Shown here: positions 41,191 through 48,611 of the stretch, one piece after another
How the letters are laid out: each line of letters starts with the position of its first letter
Position numbering within the stretch: position 1 is the stretch's first letter
Source: Streptomyces hygroscopicus subsp. hygroscopicus
Lineage (GTDB): Bacteria; Actinomycetota; Actinomycetes; Streptomycetales; Streptomycetaceae
Direction: 5' to 3'
Assembly: GCF_030269125.1 (NCBI RefSeq)
Contig: NZ_BSSM01000014.1
Location: 124,001 to 188,000, forward strand
DNA: 64,000 bases
Notes under the pieces: model-generated
Databases searched by the model: none
The model's input: the letters and a program-made list of their open reading frames with translations, nothing else
Told to the model about the DNA's origin: nothing
Translations under genes and position numbers: made by a program

Positions 41191-42333
41191 ATGAGGCACA
41201 ACGGGGAGGAGACCGCGTCGGCGCGGCGGCAGGACGTCCCGGAGATCACCGAACCGCATCTCGCGGCGGACGGGACACAGCCGTGCGCACCGAGCGGCCC
41301 GGGAGCACGGGCGCAGGCCCCGCCAGGACACGGGACGCAACCGCGGACCCCGGCCGGCTCGGGGGCGCGCGCACAGGTTCCGCCCGATCAGGGGCTTCCG
41401 ATGGAGGCCCCGGGTGGCTCGGGGGCGTGCCCGCAGGTTCCGTCGGAACAGGGGACGCGGGGGCCGGCCCCTGGTGGGCCGGGCACGCAGCCGCCGGCCT
41501 CCTCGGGACAGGACACGCGGCAAGAGGTGACGGACGACCCGGGAACGAGGCCGCCCGCCTCGGCAGGACACCCCACCTCGGCGGGACACCGGGCGCGGCG
41601 GGAGGTCCCGGACGGTCTCACCGGCCCGGAGGCACCGTCAGGACAGCCGCGGCCGCAGCCCGCCACGCGGGACGTGACGGAGCCCGCCACGCGGGACGTG
41701 ACGCGGCCCACGACCGCGCACGACACCCCCGGCGGCCCGACGGGAGCCGACGCCGCGGGTCTGCCGCACGACCGCAGTCAGGCCATCCTGGAGGCCGCCA
41801 AGCAGATCGGTGCGCTCCTCAAGCGCGCGGGTCACCCCTTCGCGCTGGCCGGCAGTGTCGCGGTCTACGCGCACGGGGGCAGCCGCTACCTCCAGCACGA
41901 CGCCGATTTCTGTGTGCTCCCCGACGACGCGGACGCCGTGGCGGCCACCCTGCGCGAGGCCGGGCTCGCCGTGCGGACCCCGCCGGAGGACTGGCTGGTG
42001 AAGACGACCTGCCAGGGGCAGAACGTCGACATCATCTTCGCGCTGGCCCACGAGCCCGTCACCAGGGACATGCTCGACCGGGCGCACGTCCTGCCCGTCG
42101 ACTCGGTGCTCATGCCGGTGCTCTGCCCGACCGACCTCATCCACAGCCTGATCAGTGCCTTCTCCGAGCACTACTGCGACTTCGGGGCCGTGCTGCCGGT
42201 GGCCCGCGCCGTGCGGGAGAAGGTCGACTGGGACGTCGTCCGCGACACCTGCGGCGACGAGCCCATGCCCGCGGCCTTCCTCTTCCTCCTCGAACGCCTG
42301 AACGTGATCGAACCCCGTAAGGACCGGCCATGA
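41191..42333 (+). CDS. Nucleotidyltransferase-fold protein with a 20-residue-repeat N-terminal region
   Basis: 380 residues from an ATG with AGGGAGG directly upstream. Residues 33-132 are five consecutive 20-residue units of the type (A/T)PGGSGAxxQVPPxQGTxxx; residues 157-172 repeat PATRDVT(E/R) twice. From ~195 a compact domain begins: AGHPFALAGSVAVYAHGGS, then LQHDADFCVL (G221-S222 and D237/D239, the GS...DxD nucleotidyltransferase signature), VKTTCQGQNVDIIF, and CPTDLIHSLISAFSEHYCDF. Such proteins transfer nucleotides to RNA, proteins or small molecules (MNT/AbiEii-like); the substrate is unknown. It overlaps the BON gene by ATGA. Confidence 0.75.
   Translation: MRHNGEETASARRQDVPEITEPHLAADGTQPCAPSGPGARAQAPPGHGTQPRTPAGSGARAQVPPDQGLPMEAPGGSGACPQVPSEQGTRGPAPGGPGTQPPASSGQDTRQEVTDDPGTRPPASAGHPTSAGHRARREVPDGLTGPEAPSGQPRPQPATRDVTEPATRDVTRPTTAHDTPGGPTGADAAGLPHDRSQAILEAAKQIGALLKRAGHPFALAGSVAVYAHGGSRYLQHDADFCVLPDDADAVAATLREAGLAVRTPPEDWLVKTTCQGQNVDIIFALAHEPVTRDMLDRAHVLPVDSVLMPVLCPTDLIHSLISAFSEHYCDFGAVLPVARAVREKVDWDVVRDTCGDEPMPAAFLFLLERLNVIEPRKDRP
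41287..41586 (+). repeat. In-frame 60-bp repeat, five units
   Basis: Encodes five 20-residue Pro/Gly/Ala/Gln-rich units (residues 33-132 of the nucleotidyltransferase protein); the period is exact, the units diverged, with P, G and Q positions best kept. Confidence 0.7.
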
Positions 42334-42599
42334 CCGACGCCCCACCACCGCCGGACACCCAGCTCGACTACCGCGTCGCCCACCTCGCCGAACGCCTGGC
42401 CGCGGGGAGGCTCGGCGAACTCGGCGTACGCCTCGAACTGCGCGGCGACACCGTCCTGCTCACCGGCACCGTGCCGTCCGCCGCGTGCCGGGACGAGATC
42501 CTGGCCACGGCCCGCGAGGAACTGCCGCACCACCCGGTGCACAGCGACCTCCTCGTCGCCGGCACCTCCTCGCCCGACCACGGAGAGGACCTGACATGA
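42330..42599 (+). CDS. BON domain protein (89 aa)
   Basis: 89 residues containing one BON-like domain: YRVAHLAERLAAGRLGELGVRLELRGDTVLLTGTVPSAACRDEILATAREELPHHPV (in part), with the family's central GDTVLLTGTV strand-turn. BON domains bind phospholipids or other ligands, often in the envelope, but this protein has no signal peptide and would stay in the cytosol. It overlaps both neighbours by ATGA, so the three proteins are made in coupled fashion and probably act together. Confidence 0.8.
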   Translation: MTDAPPPPDTQLDYRVAHLAERLAAGRLGELGVRLELRGDTVLLTGTVPSAACRDEILATAREELPHHPVHSDLLVAGTSSPDHGEDLT

Positions 42600-43327
42600 T
42601 CCGCGTCGCGGCCGTCGGCGACATCCACATGGGCCCCGACAGCCAGGGCACGCTGCGCTCCTCCTTCGAGACGCTGCCCGAGTGCGCCGACGTGCTGCTG
42701 CTCGCCGGCGACCTGACCCGGCACGGAACCCCCGAGGAGGCCGCGGTCGTCGCCCGGGAGATCAAGGACCTCGGGGTTCCCGTGGTCGCCGTCCTCGGCA
42801 ACCACGACCACCACGACGAACGCCCCGAAGAAGTCACCGCGATCCTGCGCGACGCGGGCGCGCACGTCCTGGAGGGCCAGGCCACCATCGTCACCGCCGG
42901 CGACGCGCGCATCGGGGTGGCCGGCACCAAGGGCTTCGGCGGCGGCTTCGTGGGACGCTGCGCCGGGGAGTTCGGCGAGCCGCTGATGAAGGAGTTCGTC
43001 CGCTACACCCGCCGCTGCGCCGACGCGCTCCACGCCGCCCTGAAGGACCTGGAGCAGCGGGGCCCCGACGTACGGATCGCGCTCACCCACTTCTCGCCGG
43101 TCCCCGACACCCTCGCCGGGGAGCCGCCCGAGATCTACCCCTTCCTCGGCAGCTACCTCCTCGCCGAGGCCATCGACACGGCGGGCGCCGACCTCGCCGT
43201 CCACGGCCACGCCCACGCCGGCACGGAACACGGCATGACCACCGGCGGCATCCGCGTCCGCAACGTCGCCCAGCCGGTGATCGGCCGGGCCTTCCACGTG
43301 TACCACCTGCCCGGCCACCCGCGGTGA
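42596..43327 (+). CDS. Calcineurin-like metallophosphoesterase
   Basis: 243 residues with the full motif set: GDIHMG (D-x-H), LLAGDLTRHG (GD), LGNHDHHDE (GNHD), THFSPVPD (H) and HGHAHAG (GHxH), which bind two metal ions. The family includes phosphodiesterases, nucleotidases and UDP-sugar hydrolases. GGAGAGG lies eight bases before the ATG, and the start overlaps the BON gene's stop. Pairing a nucleotidyltransferase with a phosphoesterase suggests a modify/unmodify cycle, but this is inference. The gene ends eight bases from the convergent MFS gene. Confidence 0.9.
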   Translation: MIRVAAVGDIHMGPDSQGTLRSSFETLPECADVLLLAGDLTRHGTPEEAAVVAREIKDLGVPVVAVLGNHDHHDERPEEVTAILRDAGAHVLEGQATIVTAGDARIGVAGTKGFGGGFVGRCAGEFGEPLMKEFVRYTRRCADALHAALKDLEQRGPDVRIALTHFSPVPDTLAGEPPEIYPFLGSYLLAEAIDTAGADLAVHGHAHAGTEHGMTTGGIRVRNVAQPVIGRAFHVYHLPGHPR

Positions 43328-43335
43328 CGCGGGCG

Positions 43336-44655
43336 TCAGGCCGCCGTACCCAGTGCCGCCCGCTCCCGCACGTCCCCGTCCGGCGCCGGCACCGCCGCCA
43401 CCGGCAGCAGTGCGCGACCGCGCCGGAGCAGCAGGCCCGCGCCCACCGACGCGGCGATGAGCAGACCGCCCGTGACCAGGGCGCCGCGCGCCCCGGCCGT
43501 CTGCATGAGCAGGCCCAGCAGCGGGGGCCCACCGAGGCCCCACACCGTGCCGATGGTGCTCCACACCCCGAGCACCCGGCCCCGCAGGTGCGCGGGCGGA
43601 TCGGTCTGGAGCACGGCCGTGCCCGCGGTGTCGGAGACGGACTCCACCACGGCCATCGGCAGCACCAGCACCAGCAGCACCGCGAGCGACGGCGACATCC
43701 CGGCCACCACCTGGAGCAGCCCGCCCGCAGCCGCGAGCAGTCCCACCGTGCGCACCGACGGACGACGCAGCCGGGCGCCGAGCACCGCGCCGAGGATGCC
43801 GCCGACGGCCAGCACCGTGGAGACGGTGCCGAACGACCCGGCGCCCCCGGCGAGCGGTCCCGTGACCAGCACGGCGAGCGTGAGGCCGTAGTTCCGGCCG
43901 AAGACGGAGCTGACCGCGGTGATCCCGGCCAGCGCCATCAGCCGGGGCCGCCGCACGAAGTAGGCGAGTCCCTCCCGGGCACTCATCTCCGTGCGCTCGG
44001 GCACGGGGCGCCCCTGCGGCACCGCCCGCTCGGCGGTCCCGTGCACGGGTCGCAGGAACGGCACCACCGACGCCACGAACAGGAAGGACAGGCCGTTGGC
44101 CGCGTAAGCGGCGCCGGTGCCGAGGAAGGCGACGGTCACACCGGCCAGCGCGGTGCCCGCGAGCCGCCCCGCGCTGTGCACCAGCGCGCCGACCCCGATC
44201 GCGGACGGCACGTCCTCCACCGGCACGAGATCGTTGCCGAGCAGCGCACAGGCCGGGCCGTCCACGGTGGCGATCACACCGGTCACGGCGGCCAGCACCA
44301 GCAGCGACGTCATGTCGATCCGGTCGAGGGCCACGAGCAGCGCCATGGTGAACGCCACCGCGCCCAGCAGCGCCTGGCTGACCGCGACCGTCAGCTTCCG
44401 GGGCCAGCGGTCCACGGCCGTGCCGCCCAGCAGGCTCACGAAGAGCGCGGGCGCCGCCTGTACGGACATCGACAGACCGGTCGCCGCGGCCGAGCCCGTG
44501 ATGTGCAGCACCAGCAGGTTCTGCACCGTGAGCTGCATCCAGGTACCGGTGTTGGAGACGAGGTTCGCGACCGACCACCAGCGCATACCGCGATGCCGCA
44601 GCGACCGCCACGGCGCACGCGAGGCGGGTGCGGCCAGGTGAGAGGAAGAGGACAC
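43336..44655 (-). CDS. MFS exporter (EntS-like/MFS_3)
   Basis: 439 residues, about twelve membrane spans. The N-terminal WSVANLVSNTGTWMQLTVQNLLVLHITGSA (in part) and the loop SLLGGTAVDRWPRKLTVAVSQ are the MFS_3 signature; LGNDLVPVEDVPSAIGVG and PPAHLRGRVLGVWSTIGTVWGLGGPPLLGLL match the second half of the family. These proteins export siderophores, macrolides or similar metabolites. The GTG at 44655 is the likely start; the site before it is weak. The 305-base spacer beyond (44656-44960) contains no supported gene. Confidence 0.88.
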   Translation of the reverse strand: MSSSSHLAAPASRAPWRSLRHRGMRWWSVANLVSNTGTWMQLTVQNLLVLHITGSAAATGLSMSVQAAPALFVSLLGGTAVDRWPRKLTVAVSQALLGAVAFTMALLVALDRIDMTSLLVLAAVTGVIATVDGPACALLGNDLVPVEDVPSAIGVGALVHSAGRLAGTALAGVTVAFLGTGAAYAANGLSFLFVASVVPFLRPVHGTAERAVPQGRPVPERTEMSAREGLAYFVRRPRLMALAGITAVSSVFGRNYGLTLAVLVTGPLAGGAGSFGTVSTVLAVGGILGAVLGARLRRPSVRTVGLLAAAGGLLQVVAGMSPSLAVLLVLVLPMAVVESVSDTAGTAVLQTDPPAHLRGRVLGVWSTIGTVWGLGGPPLLGLLMQTAGARGALVTGGLLIAASVGAGLLLRRGRALLPVAAVPAPDGDVRERAALGTAA

Positions 44656-44960
44656 GTGGGGGTACTCGACAACCAGGGGTCGGGGAGAGTGACCGACGGT
44701 GGTCCGCGAGCCGGCTGCGCTGCGCGGCCGGGCCACCCGGTCAGGTCGCCGACCATCGTGGCAGAAGGCGGGGTGCCGATGTCGTCCCGCGACCGCTCCG
44801 ACGGGGTCGTGCGACGCCCAAAACGCTGTACGCGCGTGGCAGTTGACCCCGCGCGTGGGGTTGCTCACAGGCTCCGCCGGACGCCGTTCGCGGGCGCCCG
44901 AGCCGGGCTGCGCGGACCGTGGCCCCCGGAAGCGGCCGTCACCGATGGAGGAGGACCGCC

Positions 44961-45290
44961 ATGACCGAAGACCAGCACGGACGCACATCCCCGCCGGCGC
45001 GCCGCGCGCGCCCCGCCCGCACCGCCGGCGGCACCGAGCCGGCCACCGCCCGCAGCGCCCTCGGCCTGCGGCTGACCCTGTCCGCGCTCTTCCTCCCCCT
45101 CTTCACCGCCGCCACCGTGGGCTTCGCCCTGTGGTCCGCGCACCGGAAACCCGGCGACAGCCCCGGCGGCGGCCCGCTGACCGCCCTCGCGGTGGTGTGC
45201 GGGATCCTCGCGCTGACCGCTGCCCTCGACCTCGTGCGGGTGATGTCCCGCAGACGGCGTGAGCGCGCCACCACCGGCGACCTCGGTTAG
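44961..45290 (+). CDS. DUF6343-like small membrane protein (109 aa)
   Basis: 109 residues. A basic, Pro/Ala-rich start is followed by GGTEPATARSALGLRLTLSALFLPLFTAATVGFALWS, matching the DUF6343 pattern (EPVTARSALRLRLVLS followed by a membrane span), and a second hydrophobic segment LTALAVVCGILALTAALDLV. Function is unknown. GGAGGA lies before the ATG at 44961. It is transcribed alone, or reads towards the broken MFS gene 247 bases further on. Confidence 0.7.
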   Translation: MTEDQHGRTSPPARRARPARTAGGTEPATARSALGLRLTLSALFLPLFTAATVGFALWSAHRKPGDSPGGGPLTALAVVCGILALTAALDLVRVMSRRRRERATTGDLG

Positions 45291-45403
45291 TCCGACGCGC
45301 CCGGACCGGCGCGGCGAACGCGGCAGCGGCGCGCTTTGCGCGGCTTTGGCCGGACGCAGGGCGTGAATATGCCAACCGCACGCTACTGAACGCGGGATTC
45401 CGG

Positions 45404-45474
45404 GTGCAGTCTGCACACGTACCGCCCGCCCCGCCGTGTCACGAGGTCCGGAAGCCTCCCCGCACACGGCGGGG
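45404..45474. promoter_or_regulatory. Dyad and long hairpin upstream of the broken MFS gene
   Basis: GTGCA-GTC-TGCAC (45404-45416) is a perfect dyad. Thirteen bases later CCCCGCCGTGT (45429-45439) and ACACGGCGGGG (45464-45474) form a perfect 11-bp stem with a 24-base loop, ending 63 bases before the MFS start. An operator plus a leader hairpin is plausible. Confidence 0.45.
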
Positions 45475-45537
45475 CTGGTGTCCGTCCGCGGACCAAATGT
45501 GTTGCGACCGGGCCGGTGCCCCCGGTGAGCTGGGGCC

Positions 45538-46738
45538 ATGGACACCACGGCGGGCGGCGTCGGACGGGCGGAACGGGCCGGGACCGGGCGAGCGGGCTCC
45601 TGGCGGGGCCCGGCGGTGCTCGGCGCCCTCATGCTCGCCGCCTTCACCTTCAACACGGCGGAGAACCTGCCGGTCGGCCTGCTCGACCTGGTCTCGCGGA
45701 GCCTCGCGGTGTCGCCGTCCGCGGTCGGCCTCCTCGTCACCGGTTACGGCGTGACGGTCGCCGTCGCCTCCGTACCGCTCGCCCACGGCACGCGGGCGGT
45801 GCCCCGGCGCCATGTGCTCACCGGGCTGCTGGCCGCGCTCGTCGTCTCCAGCCTGCTCGCCGCGTCGGCGCGCTCCTACGGGCCACTGCTCGTCGCGCGG
45901 CTGCTCACCGCGCTCGCCCAGGCGCTGTTCTGGGCCGTGACGGGACCGGTCGCGGTGGGCCTGTTCCCGCCCGAGGTGCGGGGGATGGGTGGTCGGGGCG
46001 CTGTCCGTCGCCGGTTCGCTCGCCCTCGTGCTCGGCGTGCCCGCGGGCACCTGGCTCGGCGGGCACAGCGACTGGCGGGTGCCCATGGGCGCGCTCGCGC
46101 TGCCGGGACTCGTCTCGATGGCGACGATCGCGGCACTGCTGCCCGGCTCGCCCCCGGAAGCGGAGCCCGCCGCCTACGGGACCGCCCCGGACCCCCGCCG
46201 GTTCGGGACCGTACTCGCGGCCGGGACCCTGTCCGCCACCGGGGCGTTCACGGGATACACGTACATCGTGCGGTTCCTCGGTGACGTGAGCGGGTTCGCG
46301 CCGGGCGCCGTCGACGTCCTGCTCGTGGTGTTCGGCGCCGCGTGCCTGGCCGGGGTGGCCATCACCGGGGCGCTGCTGGACCGCTTCCCGCGGGCCGCGC
46401 TGACCACCGCCACGGCCACCCAGGCGGCCGGCCTGCTCGGTCTGTACGGGGCCGGCGCGCATCCGGTGGCGGCGGTGGTGTTCCTCGCGCTGGTGGGCGG
46501 CGCCCTCGGACCGGTGTTCATGGCCACCCAGAACGAGATGCTGACGTGCGCGCCCGGCCGCACGGACCTCGCCCTCGCGGCCAACTCCGGTGCCTACAAC
46601 GCCGGCATCGCCGCGGGCGCCGCCCTCGGCGGCCTGATCCTGCCGCTCGCGGACGTGCGCGCCGCCTTCCTCGCCGGCGGGCTGCTGACCGCCGGGGCCT
46701 GCGCGGTGCTGCTCGGCGGACGGCTGTCACATCCGTAG
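45538..46738 (+). pseudogene. MFS transporter split by a frameshift
   Basis: The first frame (from ATG 45538) encodes spans typical of an AraJ/Cml-type MFS protein up to AVGLFPPEVRG; homology continues in another frame from VVGALSVAGSLALVLGVPAGTWLGG to the stop at 46738. Removing one G from the GGGGG run at 45980-45984 joins them as EVRG-WVVGALSVAGS, restoring a ~400-residue protein with twelve spans. Either the gene is a recent pseudogene or there is a one-base sequence error. The product would export small molecules or sugars. The 3' end carries the promoter of the next operon. Confidence 0.75.
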
Positions 46739-46751
46739 GCCGGCCGGTGTC
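46725..46751 (+). promoter_or_regulatory. ECF41-type promoter for the following operon
   Basis: TGTCACA (46725-46731), a 16-base spacer, then TGTC (46748-46751). The known ECF41 promoter is TGTCACA-N16-CGTC, so the -35 element and spacer are exact and the -10 differs at one base. It is 78 bases upstream of the carboxymuconolactone-decarboxylase-like gene and overlaps the end of the MFS gene, which supports autoregulation by the ECF41 sigma factor encoded next. Confidence 0.7.
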
Positions 46752-46754
46752 TTC

Positions 46755-46814
46755 ATGTCGTACACGCGGGCATCGCGTGCGGACGTGCGGCATACGGCGT
46801 ACGACATACGACAT
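46755..46814. promoter_or_regulatory. TACGACA direct and inverted repeats in the 5' region
   Basis: ATGTCGTA (46755-46762) is the exact reverse complement of TACGACAT (46800-46807), which is followed directly by a second TACGACAT (46807-46814). All lie between the putative promoter and the ribosome-binding site, so they could be a repressor site or an RNA hairpin. Confidence 0.45.
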
Positions 46815-46829
46815 GCAAGGAGAGCAACC

Positions 46830-47405
46830 ATGGCGCTTCGCATCCCCAGGGCCGAACTCCCCACCGAGATCGAGGAGAACATGCTCAAGCAGCTCGGTGC
46901 CGTGCCCGAGAACGTCGAGGTGACCTGGCACAGTCCCCAGGTCGCCCGGGACAACCTCGAGTTCGGCGGCAAGGTGGGCGCGTGGGGCGACGCCGACGCG
47001 GGCCTGAAGTCGTACGCGCACATGGCCGTCGCCGCGCAGGTCGGGTGCAGCTGGTGCCTCGACGTCGGCTACTTCCAGGCGCGGAACCAGGACCTGGACC
47101 TCGCCAAGGCGAGCCAGGTCCCCGTCTGGCGGGACTCGGACGTGTTCACGCCTCTGGAGCGGGACGTGATGGAGTACGCCGAGGCCATGACGAACACGCC
47201 GCCGACCGTCACCGACGCGCAGTACGCGAGCCTGCTGGAGCGGCTCGGCGCCCCGGCGATGGTCGAACTCACCGCGTACATCGCCTTCGTGAACCTGGCG
47301 ACGCGGGCCAACGTGGCCAACGGCGTCACCTCGCAGGGATTCTCCGCCGCCTGCGAGATCCCGCTGGCCGCGCGCCCGGAGCGGCCCGAGGCCGCCGCCC
47401 GATGA
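46830..47405 (+). CDS. Carboxymuconolactone decarboxylase (AhpD-like) family protein
   Basis: 191 residues. The family's redox motif is VGCSWCLDVGYFQA, a CxxC with a downstream region of the AhpD type, followed by LERDVMEYAEAMTNTPPTVTDAQYASLLERLG and VELTAYIAFVNLATRANVANG. Proteins of this group are peroxidase-like or act in oxidative-stress or aromatic pathways. AAGGAGAG precedes the ATG. It overlaps the sigma factor gene by ATGA; genes of this family are one of the classic partners of ECF41 sigma factors and are their main known targets. Confidence 0.9.
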   Translation: MALRIPRAELPTEIEENMLKQLGAVPENVEVTWHSPQVARDNLEFGGKVGAWGDADAGLKSYAHMAVAAQVGCSWCLDVGYFQARNQDLDLAKASQVPVWRDSDVFTPLERDVMEYAEAMTNTPPTVTDAQYASLLERLGAPAMVELTAYIAFVNLATRANVANGVTSQGFSAACEIPLAARPERPEAAAR

Positions 47406-48262
47406 CCGAGGACCCCTTCGTCGCCCACCGCAGCCTGCTGTTCACGGTCGCCTACGAGATGCTGGGCTCGGCCGCCGACGCCGAGGACGTGCTCCAGGAG
47501 TCCTGGCTGCGCTGGGCGGCCGTCGACCGGGCGGGGGTGCGCGATCCGCGGTCCTACCTCGTGCGGACCGTCACCCGGCAGGCGCTCAACCGCCTGCGGA
47601 CGCTCACCCGCAGCCGCGAGGACTACGTCGGCGAGTGGCTGCCGGAGCCGCTGCTGACCAGCCCGGACGTCGCCGACGACGTCGAACTCGCCGAGAGCGT
47701 CTCCATCGCCATGCTCACCGTGCTGGAGACGCTCGGGCCCGTGGAACGGGCGGTGTTCGTGCTCCGCGAGGTCTTCGACGTGCCGTACGCCGAGATCGCC
47801 GAGGCCGTCGGGAAGTCCGCGGCGGCGGTCCGGCAGATCGCGCGCCGGGCCCGTGACCACGTGGCGGCCAGGCAGCCGCGGGTCCGGGTGAGCCGCTCGG
47901 AGCAGCAGGCCGTGCTGGAACGGTTCCTGGCCGCGCTGCGCACCGGGGAGATCCAGGAGCTGATGGCGGTCATGGCCCCGGACGTGGTGATGGTCGCCGA
48001 CGGCGGCGGGCTGGCGTCCGCGGCCCGGGTTCCGCTGCGCGGGGCCGAGCTGGTGGCGACGCTCCTGTCCCGCGTGGACCGCTCGGCGTCCAGGACGACG
48101 GCCGTATGGCTCAACGGCGCGCCCGCGGCCAGGATCGACACCGACGGCCGACCGGCCACGGTGAGCCTGGTGGTGGCGGACGGCCGGGTCACCCGCATCT
48201 ACGCCTCGGCGAACCCGCGGAAGCTGACCCGGCTCGACGAGCCGGTCGCCCTCGCGCGGTAG
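47402..48262 (+). CDS. ECF41-group sigma factor (SigJ-like) with SnoaL-type C-terminal extension
   Basis: 286 residues. Sigma region 2 includes LFTVAYEMLGSAADAEDVLQESWLRW and DPRSYLVRTVTRQALNRLR; the linker holds YVGEWLPEPL; region 4 is LGPVERAVFVLREVFDVPYAEIAEAVGKSAAAVRQIARRA. The C-terminal ~110 residues are a SnoaL-like domain with DGGGLASAARVPLRG and NPRKLTRL. WLPEP, DGGG and NP.KL are the ECF41 signature, where the extension replaces a separate anti-sigma factor and modulates activity. It overlaps the CMD-family gene by ATGA, and a matching promoter lies before that gene. Confidence 0.92.
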   Translation: MTEDPFVAHRSLLFTVAYEMLGSAADAEDVLQESWLRWAAVDRAGVRDPRSYLVRTVTRQALNRLRTLTRSREDYVGEWLPEPLLTSPDVADDVELAESVSIAMLTVLETLGPVERAVFVLREVFDVPYAEIAEAVGKSAAAVRQIARRARDHVAARQPRVRVSRSEQQAVLERFLAALRTGEIQELMAVMAPDVVMVADGGGLASAARVPLRGAELVATLLSRVDRSASRTTAVWLNGAPAARIDTDGRPATVSLVVADGRVTRIYASANPRKLTRLDEPVALAR

Positions 48263-48434
48263 AGCCGCCGCGGCATCGGTGGTCGCCCCGCCGCCGTGCC
48301 GACAGCATCCGAGTCGGATGACGTGACCGACGGGGGAGAGGTTGCCTTCGCGTCCCTGTTTTCCGTTCCGTCCGCCTGTGGGGCTTCCCACCCGTTAAAG
48401 ATCTTGACGACGGTGGTCCGGATCGCTGAACTGT

Positions 48435-48464
48435 CCCCGGGCCGTGCGACCACACGGCCCGGGG
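48435..48464. terminator. Strong hairpin in the spacer after the sigma factor gene
   Basis: Perfect 12-bp stem CCCCGGGCCGTG / CACGGCCCGGGG with a 6-base loop, 173 bases past the sigma factor stop and about 94 bases before the leader ORF. It may terminate the sigma operon or attenuate the membrane-protein gene. No U tract follows. The 345-base spacer (48263-48557) holds no other recognisable element. Confidence 0.55.
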
Positions 48465-48557
48465 GAATTCCGCCGGTATTCACCTGGTGATGCCTGAAAC
48501 GGGCGGGCAACGGGAAAAGCCTCGTACGGTCGATCACCGAGCGGGGCGAAGGGGGCG

Positions 48558-48611
48558 ATGTGCATGACAGGTGCGTCGAAGACGAAGGTGACGGGCTGTC
48601 CCGTCTCATGA
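48558..48611 (+). CDS. Possible 17-residue leader ORF overlapping the next start
   Basis: ATG at 48558, preceded by GAAGGGGGCG, opens MCMTGASKTKVTGCPVS and stops at 48609-48611, so that its TGA overlaps the ATG at 48608 of the membrane protein. The ATGA overlap and the absence of another ribosome site at 48608 suggest that translation of the peptide is coupled to the downstream gene. The peptide itself has two Cys residues but no recognised motif. Confidence 0.4.
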   Translation: MCMTGASKTKVTGCPVS

